Below, piece after piece: positions 15,231 through 22,387 of a stretch of 64,000 nt of DNA. The stretch's first letter is position 1, and each line of letters starts with the position of its first letter. Origin of the DNA: GCA-016699835 sp964543905 (lineage in GTDB: Bacteria; Planctomycetota; Phycisphaerae; Phycisphaerales; UBA1924); NCBI GenBank assembly GCA_964543905.1, contig CAZIZO010000003.1, positions 310,001 to 374,000 of the forward strand. Reading direction: 5' to 3'. Under the pieces are notes generated by a model. It did not search any database, was not told the origin of the DNA, and saw nothing but the letters and a program-made list of their open reading frames with translations. The position numbers and the translations under genes are program-made.

Positions 15231-16856
15231 ATGCTCGATGTCCGTCGAACCATCCTCGCACTCTTTGCGGCGCTCTCGGTGTGCACGCTGTCGGTCGCGC
15301 AGGAGAGGGACCCCAAGGAGGCGGACGAAGTTCTGAAATCGCAGACACCGCCGGCGGCTCAGCCGGTCGAGGACGCCACGCCGCTCTCGCCTGACAAGCC
15401 TGCGGCGCGAGCGCCCGCGATGGATGAAACGAAGGACTCGCCGTCCATGGATGAGTCGGAAGGAAAGCGGCTGCTTCGACGATCCGCGGAGGCGATCCGT
15501 GCCGCACGCGCGATCTCGTACTCGGCCAAGGCGTACTCCACGGGCGCGCTCGAATCGCTGACCCCCAAGGCGGACGGTCAGGTGAAGATGAGGCGTGTGG
15601 CGGGCGGCGCGCCCGACGCCTGGCTCGCGCGCATCACGGGACGCACGACGAAGAAGGGCGGGAAGGCGGGCGACGGCGAGTCGCTCGATTTCGACGTGGC
15701 CTACCTCGGCAACAAGCGCATCGAATGGGCGGACGCCAAGGCCCAGAAGATCGTCGAGAAAGTGGATCGCTCCGCGCAGAGTCCGATCGTGCAGGGCGCG
15801 AAGAGCCTTCGCATCGACGAGTTCTTTGCCGTCGCTCCGTACACGCGTGACCTGACCGCCGGCACGGCGACGATCCTCGATCGCAAGACGATCGCGGGTG
15901 TTGAGTGTGAGGTTGTGCAGATCGAGATGGGCGAGCGGAAGAACAAGACACGCTGGTACCTCGGACTCGGCGACTACCTCCCCCGCCGCGTGGATCGCGT
16001 CATCGAGGGGGCCATGGCGAGCGAGGTTATCGTCGAGGCGTCCGATCTGAAGGTAGAGACGAGCGAGGACCCGAGCATCGCGGCCTCGAGCCTCCGCATC
16101 CCCGTGCCGCCGGGCTGGACGGAGGAGCGTGAACCGGTGGCGCCGCCGCCCCAGCCCGTGCAGCCCACGCCCGTCGGCGCGGACCCCAAGACGGACGTGG
16201 TCCCGAGCAAGATCGATGCTCCCGCGACGCCCACGATGGCGACGCCGGCGGTTCCCGCTCCGCCCCCGCCCCCCCGCGTCGCACCCGAGTTTGAACTCAC
16301 GACGTCCAAGGGAGAAAAGGTCTCGCTCCAGGCACTTCGCGATTCCGGGGCGAGCGCCGTCGTGCTCGACTTCTTCGGGCCTTGGTCGCTCCTCGCGCGG
16401 GACTGGCACCCGCGGCTGGACGATCTCACGAAGCGGTTCGCCGATCGCGGGGTGCGTGTGCTGGCGCTCTCGGTTCGAGCGAAGAACAACGACGACTCGA
16501 TCACCATGACCAAGGACTTCTCGTTCGCGACGGTGCTCAACGCCGACAAGGTGGCGCGGGACTACGCGATCGCGGTCTACCCGACCACCGTGGTGATCAA
16601 CCGATCGGGCGAGATCGTGAGGACGATCCCGGGCTCGAAAGAGGACCTGAGCGACACGGTGGCGGAGGCCATCGAAGAAGCCATCACGGGGCAGAAGCCT
16701 GCGCCCAAGCGCGAGACCTCCACCCCCGCTGCCCCTCCTCCATCTTCACCTTCCCCCAAGCCCGATGATTCGGCGGCCAAGTCCGAGGCTGAAAAGGCCG
16801 ACCAGGCCAAGGACGCCGAGGAAGGCAGGCCGGATTCGGGCTCGACGGCCCAGTGA
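15231..16856 (+). CDS. Exported TlpA-like protein with no redox cysteines
   Basis: A 541-residue exported protein (signal peptide 1-23, cleavage after SVAQ). Residues about 75-280 resemble the LolA/DUF2092-type beta half-barrel for lipoprotein-like ligands (YLGLGDYLPRRVDRVI). A Pro-rich linker (APPPPPRVAP) leads to a TlpA/AhpC-type domain at about 360-480 with VAPEFELTTSKGEKVSLQAL and YPTTVVINRSGEIV. Where TlpA has WCGPC, this protein reads FFGPWSLLARDW, so both redox Cys are missing. The C-terminal tail is acidic and Lys/Pro-rich. AAGGA precedes the ATG by seven bases. A binding rather than redox role is inferred. Confidence 0.8.
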   Translation: MLDVRRTILALFAALSVCTLSVAQERDPKEADEVLKSQTPPAAQPVEDATPLSPDKPAARAPAMDETKDSPSMDESEGKRLLRRSAEAIRAARAISYSAKAYSTGALESLTPKADGQVKMRRVAGGAPDAWLARITGRTTKKGGKAGDGESLDFDVAYLGNKRIEWADAKAQKIVEKVDRSAQSPIVQGAKSLRIDEFFAVAPYTRDLTAGTATILDRKTIAGVECEVVQIEMGERKNKTRWYLGLGDYLPRRVDRVIEGAMASEVIVEASDLKVETSEDPSIAASSLRIPVPPGWTEEREPVAPPPQPVQPTPVGADPKTDVVPSKIDAPATPTMATPAVPAPPPPPRVAPEFELTTSKGEKVSLQALRDSGASAVVLDFFGPWSLLARDWHPRLDDLTKRFADRGVRVLALSVRAKNNDDSITMTKDFSFATVLNADKVARDYAIAVYPTTVVINRSGEIVRTIPGSKEDLSDTVAEAIEEAITGQKPAPKRETSTPAAPPPSSPSPKPDDSAAKSEAEKADQAKDAEEGRPDSGSTAQ

Positions 16857-16919
16857 CGTTTCCTGGGATCGACACCGCGAGCCTGTGCGCGGGGGACAGG
16901 GCGTGTCGTACTCTACCGC

Positions 16920-19118
16920 GTGCTTCCCTCCGCACCCGATCTCCTTTCGGATGCTGGCCCGATCGCTTCCTCGTTGGGCGATCGCTTCGAATCGCGCCCC
17001 GAGCAACTCCGCATGGCCGCCGCCGTGGTCCAGGCGATGGACCAGAAATCGCACCTGCTGGTGGAGGCGGGGACGGGCGTGGGCAAGTCCTTCGCGTACC
17101 TGGTGCCGGCGATGCTGCGTGCCGCCGCGATGCGCGAGGTGGTCGTCGTGTCCACGCACACGATCGCGCTGCAGGAGCAACTGATCCAGAAGGACATTCC
17201 ACTTCTTCAGGCCGCCCTTGCCGACGTGCTGAAGCCCCTGCCCCGCGAACTCAAGCCCGTGCTGGTCAAGGGGCGCGGCAACTACGTGAGCATCCGTCGA
17301 TTGGAGCAAGCCTCGAAGCGGCAGGACCGGCTCTTCGCCGAACCCGCGGCGAGGCGAAGCCTGCACGTCATCGAAGACTGGGCGATGCACACCCGCGACG
17401 GCACCCTCTCCACCCTGCCCATGCTCGAACGCCCGGGCGTCTGGGACAAGGTCCAGTCGGATTCCGCGAACTGCATGGGACGCAAGTGCGTTCGGTACGA
17501 GCAGTGTTTCTACCAGGGCGCGCGGCGGGAGATGGACGGCGCCAACCTCCTCGTGTGCAACCACGCCCTCTTCTTCTCCGACCTCGCGCTCCGGGCCGAG
17601 GAGGCTGGATTCCTGCCCGAGTACCACCACGTCATCCTCGACGAGGCCCACAATATTGAGGAAGTCGCCGCCGAGCACTTTGGCGTCTCTCTAGGAGAGG
17701 GACGCGTGAACCACCTGCTCCGCACGCTCTCGGATTCGCGTGGCAAGGGCTATCTCCCCCAACTCGCGCTGCTCGTCCAGGACACGCAACTCGTCGAGCA
17801 CGCGATCCAACTCGTCGAGCAGGCGACGCACGCAAGCCGGGCGTTCTTTGATGAACTCCACACGCTGATCCGCCGCGGCCCGGCGTCGCCCGCGTCCGAC
17901 GCCACGCCGCGCGCTCGCGCCGAGCCGAGTTCGCGGCGCATTCGCCAGCCCGGGGCCGCGGCGAACGTGATCACCCCGGCGTTCCGCGAACTGTCGATGC
18001 GGCTTCGTGCGCTCAAGGACGCGGTCAAGAGCGAGCCCGACAAGTATGAACTGAACGCGTACGCGCTCCGGGCCGAGGCCATCGCCCTCGATGCCGAGAC
18101 CCTGGTCTCGCAATCGCTGGCGGGGCAGGCGTATTGGGCGGAAGTGAGCGGACGAGACGACGAGGCGCACGCGTCCCGCTTCCAGCGCGTCACCCTTGCA
18201 TGCTCGCCCATCGACCTCGCGCCCATCCTGAAGGAGCATCTCTTTTCCGGGCAGCACAGCGTCATCCTGACCAGCGCGACGCTCACGACCCGCACGATTG
18301 GGGACGACGAGTCGGGGGAATCGGGCGAGACGGCCTTCGCGCACGCGCTCACGAACCTGGGGTGCGAGGGTGCCGCGACGCTCCAACTCGGCAGCCCCTT
18401 CGACTTTGCCACGCAGGTCGAGTTGATCGTCGATCTCCTTGCCGAAGACGCGGGACGGACGGGTGGGGCCCGGGGGACGGATCGTCGAGAAGAGCCGGAC
18501 TCGCCGCGATGGGTGCCCGACGACGAGCACGCTCCCTTTGCCGAACGGTCGCGTCCTGCGTCTCCATCGCTCCCGCCCCTCCCCGCGCGGATCCTGCACC
18601 ACATCGAAGCGACCAAGGGCGGCGCCTTCGTCCTCTTTACCTCGTTCGCGACGCTCCACTGGTGCGCGAGCCAACTCGCGGGTCCCCTGAGTGTGCGCGG
18701 GTATCCCCTCCTCGTCCAAGGTCGAGATGCTCCGCGCACGCAACTCCTGGAGCGATTCCGCGAGAGTGACCAGAGCGTGCTCTTCGGTGCCGCGTCGTTC
18801 TGGCAGGGCGTGGACGTGCGGGGCCAGGCCCTTCGCAACGTCATCATCACCAAACTTCCCTTCGATCCGCCCGATCGCCCGCTGACCGAGGCGCGGTACG
18901 AACTCATCACCTCGCGCGGGGGCGATCCGTTCCTGGAAGATTCGATCCCCCGCGCGATTATCAAGTTCAAGCAGGGGTTTGGTCGCCTGATCCGATCGAA
19001 GTCCGACCATGGACGAGTCGTGGTCCTCGATCCACGCCTGATCCGGGCCCGCTACGGGCGGCTCTTCCGTCGGGCGTTGCCCCAGGGGGTGCAACCCGTG
19101 ATCCTCGAAGGCGAGTGA
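16920..19118 (+). CDS. dinG: DinG/XPD-type ATP-dependent DNA helicase
   Basis: A 732-residue superfamily 2 helicase for unwinding damaged or structured DNA. Seen: Walker A EAGTGVGKS, THTIALQEQL, the DEAH box VILDEAHNIEE, motif III-like VILTSATL, and the C-terminal motifs VLFGAASFWQGVDV and QGFGRLIRS. The Fe-S region keeps C185-x4-C190-x5-C196, matching three ligands of E. coli DinG, but the first ligand, in GRGNYVC of relatives, is Ser124 here. Residues 350-500 include an Arg/Ser/Pro-rich insert. The GTG at 16920 is the only start that precedes the conserved FESRPEQLRMA; no Shine-Dalgarno is seen. Confidence 0.88.
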   Translation: MLPSAPDLLSDAGPIASSLGDRFESRPEQLRMAAAVVQAMDQKSHLLVEAGTGVGKSFAYLVPAMLRAAAMREVVVVSTHTIALQEQLIQKDIPLLQAALADVLKPLPRELKPVLVKGRGNYVSIRRLEQASKRQDRLFAEPAARRSLHVIEDWAMHTRDGTLSTLPMLERPGVWDKVQSDSANCMGRKCVRYEQCFYQGARREMDGANLLVCNHALFFSDLALRAEEAGFLPEYHHVILDEAHNIEEVAAEHFGVSLGEGRVNHLLRTLSDSRGKGYLPQLALLVQDTQLVEHAIQLVEQATHASRAFFDELHTLIRRGPASPASDATPRARAEPSSRRIRQPGAAANVITPAFRELSMRLRALKDAVKSEPDKYELNAYALRAEAIALDAETLVSQSLAGQAYWAEVSGRDDEAHASRFQRVTLACSPIDLAPILKEHLFSGQHSVILTSATLTTRTIGDDESGESGETAFAHALTNLGCEGAATLQLGSPFDFATQVELIVDLLAEDAGRTGGARGTDRREEPDSPRWVPDDEHAPFAERSRPASPSLPPLPARILHHIEATKGGAFVLFTSFATLHWCASQLAGPLSVRGYPLLVQGRDAPRTQLLERFRESDQSVLFGAASFWQGVDVRGQALRNVIITKLPFDPPDRPLTEARYELITSRGGDPFLEDSIPRAIIKFKQGFGRLIRSKSDHGRVVVLDPRLIRARYGRLFRRALPQGVQPVILEGE

Positions 19119-19327
19119 ATCAGGGGTCGCCCGGGAGCCGGTGTAAACCTTGGTAAAATTATGCGCATGCGCGTGCGCTCTTGGAAAAGGGTGGTCGAAT
19201 CTGCGCAGGTTTCCATCAAAAACCGTCCAACCTCACTTGTGGATGGGGTCAAGTTCGTATAAATTGTGTACGGCCGAGGAGAGTGTTCTCCGCGGTGTGT
19301 CGTCCGAGCGTTCGCATCGGTAGGTGG
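19119..19327. promoter_or_regulatory. Intergenic region with a possible promoter
   Basis: No gene is visible. The 209 bases before the conserved leader hold a weak promoter candidate on the plus strand, TTGTGG (19237-19242) and TATAAA (19258-19263) 15 bases apart, which would start transcription about 50 bases ahead of the shared leader. Together with the leader the gap is 419 bases. Confidence 0.35.
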
Positions 19328-19537
19328 GAGAGGTCGAAGGGGAGTCCATCGCGAGCGTGGTTTGTGTGGTCGATCTCGCGGTGTGGTCGCAAAGAGCCTG
19401 GTCGGCTTGCGAACTTTCGAGTGGTTCCATTTCCCAATGCGGCGCCGGTTGGAGTGTTCTTTGAGTTGGGGGTCGCCCGGTTGGTCCGGGTGGCTCCGAT
19501 GAGGGCGCCGTCCCTCATGGGAAAAGGAGACGTTCCG
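19328..19537 (+). promoter_or_regulatory. Conserved 210-nt leader, copy 1
   Basis: The 210 bases before the ATG match the 211 bases before the paralogous gene at 22388 in ordered blocks: GAGAGG-N-CGAAGGGGAGT (19328-19345), GTGGTCGC (19383-19390), TTGGAGTGTTCTTT then AGTTGG and GGTCGC (19449-19476), and GGGAAAAGGAGACGTTCCG up to the start codon. Between the last two lie two hairpins, CCCGG-ttggt-CCGGG and ATGAGGG-cgccgt-CCCTCAT (19499-19518), the second ending just before the Shine-Dalgarno. It could be an RNA element controlling translation or simply a duplicated 5' region. Confidence 0.6.
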
Positions 19538-21844
19538 ATGAAGATTCGTTCTGTTTGTAGCGCTGCCGCCTCGCTCGTGCTCGCGGCCGCCGCCACCGCC
19601 CAGCCCACGCCCAATGTTGATCTCGGCGTCCTGCCGAATCCTTCGACGACGACGGGCACGCTGACGGGCTTTGTCGCCGCTCAGGTCCAGTGGATCCGCT
19701 TCGAAGTGCCCGCCGATGCCACGCTGGCCGGCTCGGGGTACCTCGACATCGACACCAACGGCGGGACGCTGACGGGTGGCGACTCCCACATCGGCCTCTA
19801 TCGCGCCGACGGCACGTTCCTCGATTCGAACGACGACTCGGGCCCTGGCTTGTACTCGATGCTGTCCTACGGCCGCACCACCCCCAGCCGTGCGGGCTTG
19901 GCCCCGACGGGCAACGCCGGGAGCGCCGGCAGCACGCACGCCGGCGGCTCCGGCGCCGCGGACATCACCGCGGGCGTGTATTACCTCGCGGTGACCGGCT
20001 TCGGTGGGAACACCTACGGCGCGGGCTTCGCCGTGGGCACGACCCACGCCCGCACGGGTGATGTGGCCTTCCGCATCGACTACGTCGGCAACCCCTCCAG
20101 CCTGCCCCCCTTCTGCACTTTGGCGCTCGCCCCGACGACGGGCCCGGTCGGCACGTCCTTCGTCGCCACGGCGACCGTGACCCCGGGCAGCGGTCCGGTG
20201 AGCACGGGCCTGGCCGTCAGCCTCAACGCCGCCAACGTGGACGGCGGGACGGTGGCGCTGCTTGACGACGGCGTCGCTCCCGACGCGGTCGCGGGCGACA
20301 ACATCTTCACGGGCACCGTGACCGTCGGCGCATTGTCGCCCTTCGGCGCGCAGACGTTGACCTCGACGGTCAGCGACGCGGAGAGCCGCTCGAGCACCTG
20401 CACCGCCACCTTCACCGTCGTCGCGCCGCCCCCGGCGAACGACGAGTGCGCCGGCGCGTTCGCCGCCGTCACTGGTTCCAACGCCTACGACACCAACGGC
20501 GCCTTGACCAGTTCCGGGAACGGCAGCCCCTGCGGCGCCATCGGCACCGACGTCTGGTTCGTCTGGAACTCGGGCAGCGGCGGCACCACCACCATTTCCA
20601 CCTGCGGGCAGACCACCCAGGACACCGTGATCGCCGTTTATGCCAACTGCGGCGACACCACCGCCCTCGTCTGCAACGACGACTCCTGCGGCCTGCAGTC
20701 CAGCGTGTCCTTCTGCGCCGCCGCCAGCACGGACTACTACATCCGCATCGGTGACTTCGCCGGCGGGAACCCCCACACCGGCACCTTCGTCATCACCCAG
20801 GACGCGGGCGGCGCCCCGACGGTCGCGGCCGCCAAGAGCCCGGCCTGCGGCGGTGAGGGCACCGTGGTGACCATCACCACCCAACTCTCCAACGCGGGTT
20901 GCCCCGCTCAGACGATCACCTCCGCGTCCGCCGATGCCTCGGCGATCAACGCGGGCTCCACGTCCCTCCTCGACGACGGCGTGGCTCCCGACGCCACCGC
21001 CGGCGACGGCATCTTCACCGGCTCGGTCACCGTCGGCGCGGGCGCCTCTTCGGGCGACATCGTCGTCACCACCAACTTCAGCGGCGGCGGCAGCGCCACC
21101 AACAACCTCGGGCACGTCGTCCCCGGCGCGGATGATCACGGCGACACGCCCGCCACGGCGACCGTCGTGACCACCGGCCCCGTGACCGCGCTGACCGGCG
21201 TGATCGCCGATAACTTCTGCGACGGCGACGATGCCGACATGTTCAAGATCAACATCTGCGAGCCCGCGAACTTCTCCGCCACCCTCGTCGGCGGCGCGTC
21301 GTTCGACACGCAACTCTTCCTCTTCGACGCCAACGGCATGGGCGTCGCCTTCAACGACGACTCGACCGGCCTCCAGTCCACCCTGACCAGCACCTTCACC
21401 GCCTCCCTCCCCGCGGGCGACTTCTACCTCGCCGTGAGCCCCTACTCCAAGGACGCGGTTGATAGCAACGGCGATGAGATCTGGCTGGACACGCCGTTTG
21501 CCTCCGAGCGCGCTCCCGACGGTACCGGCGCTGCCAACCCCATCGCGGGCTGGAACGCCGACAACTTCAACAGCGGCGGCACCTACAGCATCGCCGTCAC
21601 GGGCGTCTGCCCCGTCTCGACCTCCTGCCACGGTGACTGCACCGCCGACTTCGACGACGGCTCGGGCACCGGGACGCCCGACGGCGGCGTCACCATCGAC
21701 GACCTCCTGTACTACCTCGACATCTTCGAGCAAGGCGTGATCTGCGCCGACGTCGACGACGGCTCGTTCACCGGCACGACCGACGAGGGCGTGACGATCG
21801 ACGACCTCCTCTACTTCCTCTTCCGCTTCGAGGAAGGCTGCTAA
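19538..21844 (+). CDS. Giant surface protein A with GC-type dockerin-like tail
   Basis: A 768-residue exported protein, paralogue of the next gene. Order: signal peptide (1-22, MKIRSVCSAAASLVLAAAATAQ); a DVUA0089/PPC-like beta domain (GYLDIDTNGG, HIGLYRADGTFLDSNDDSGPG); a choice-of-anchor-X-like domain (DDGVAPDAVAGDNIFTG); a Cys-rich beta domain (TDVWFVWNSGSGG, SCGLQSSVSFCAAASTDYY); a second DDGVAPDATAGDGIFTG repeat; a second PPC-like domain (FDTQLFLFDANGMGVAFNDD); and the 68-residue tail (701-768) ending Gly-Cys. AAGGAGA sits eight bases before the ATG. Likely cell-surface or matrix protein; function unknown. Confidence 0.86.
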   Translation: MKIRSVCSAAASLVLAAAATAQPTPNVDLGVLPNPSTTTGTLTGFVAAQVQWIRFEVPADATLAGSGYLDIDTNGGTLTGGDSHIGLYRADGTFLDSNDDSGPGLYSMLSYGRTTPSRAGLAPTGNAGSAGSTHAGGSGAADITAGVYYLAVTGFGGNTYGAGFAVGTTHARTGDVAFRIDYVGNPSSLPPFCTLALAPTTGPVGTSFVATATVTPGSGPVSTGLAVSLNAANVDGGTVALLDDGVAPDAVAGDNIFTGTVTVGALSPFGAQTLTSTVSDAESRSSTCTATFTVVAPPPANDECAGAFAAVTGSNAYDTNGALTSSGNGSPCGAIGTDVWFVWNSGSGGTTTISTCGQTTQDTVIAVYANCGDTTALVCNDDSCGLQSSVSFCAAASTDYYIRIGDFAGGNPHTGTFVITQDAGGAPTVAAAKSPACGGEGTVVTITTQLSNAGCPAQTITSASADASAINAGSTSLLDDGVAPDATAGDGIFTGSVTVGAGASSGDIVVTTNFSGGGSATNNLGHVVPGADDHGDTPATATVVTTGPVTALTGVIADNFCDGDDADMFKINICEPANFSATLVGGASFDTQLFLFDANGMGVAFNDDSTGLQSTLTSTFTASLPAGDFYLAVSPYSKDAVDSNGDEIWLDTPFASERAPDGTGAANPIAGWNADNFNSGGTYSIAVTGVCPVSTSCHGDCTADFDDGSGTGTPDGGVTIDDLLYYLDIFEQGVICADVDDGSFTGTTDEGVTIDDLLYFLFRFEEGC

Positions 21845-21874
21845 GTCTTCCCAGGTTCACATGAACCACCAAAT

Positions 21875-21905
21875 GCCCGCGTCGAAGGACGCGGGCGTTT
21901 TTTTT
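21875..21905 (+). terminator. Rho-independent terminator of surface gene A
   Basis: GCCCGCGTC-gaag-GACGCGGGC, a perfect 9-bp stem with tetraloop, followed by G and eight T. It stands 30 bases past the stop codon. Almost the same stem closes the paralogue at 24743, so the terminator was probably copied along with the gene. Confidence 0.93.
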
Positions 21906-22176
21906 CACATGCAGACGCTTCGTGGGCGGTTCGGGCCGGCGGCGCGACGTGCGTTGTGAAGATGGGTAGTTTGGACAACTCGGTATCGAGAGCAGGTACG
22001 ATTGGGACCCGACGCGCGGGAAATGCGCGTTCACGAATCCGCGCTGGCGTGGGTTCCTTGATTCTTTGAAAAAAGCGCTCAGTTTGCCTTGTTGTTTGGT
22101 TGATTTGCGGATACATTGACACTTGCCCGAGGATCGAGATCCAGGGTGTAGGTCGTGCGGTCGGCGTGAGTTGCAG
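21906..22176. promoter_or_regulatory. Intergenic region ahead of leader copy 2, promoter candidate
   Basis: No gene is visible in these 271 bases. They are poorer in G+C than the surroundings. The best plus-strand promoter candidate is TTGTTG (22089-22094), 17 bases, TACATT (22112-22117), about 60 bases ahead of the first block of the conserved leader. Confidence 0.4.
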
Positions 22177-22387
22177 GAGAGGACGAAGGGGAGTTCGTCG
22201 GCGCGTCGAGTTCGTTCGATGTCGCCTAGTGGTCGCGGGAATCCGCGTCTCCCATCGAGCAAGTTCCCCTCGGCTCGGTCCTTCAGTTCAGGCACCGCGG
22301 GCTTGGAGTGTTCTTTCAGTTGGAGGGTCGCTCGCTCTTCGGGCGATCCCCCAAGGGTGAGTTCAGTAGGGAAAAGGAGACGTTCCG
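22177..22387 (+). promoter_or_regulatory. Conserved 211-nt leader, copy 2
   Basis: Same ordered blocks as copy 1: GAGAGG-N-CGAAGGGGAGT (22177-22194), GTGGTCGC (22229-22236), TTGGAGTGTTCTTT-AGTTGG-GGTCGC (22313-22341) and the final GGGAAAAGGAGACGTTCCG. Right after the third block the hairpin position is kept but its sequence differs, TCGCTCG-ctctt-CGGGCGA (22328-22346) against CCCGG-ttggt-CCGGG in copy 1, which suggests that pairing is conserved rather than sequence. Confidence 0.6.

Noticed and set aside
19052..21733. An open frame of almost 900 codons antisense to surface gene A, and similar ones antisense to gene B (22316-24757), to the GH10-like gene (10199-12625) and to glnN (37028-39178)
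   Set aside because: They are composed almost only of Arg, Gly, Val, Ala or His, have no start or ribosome site, and lie exactly opposite well-supported coding sequences. High G+C with a third-position bias makes such frames by chance.
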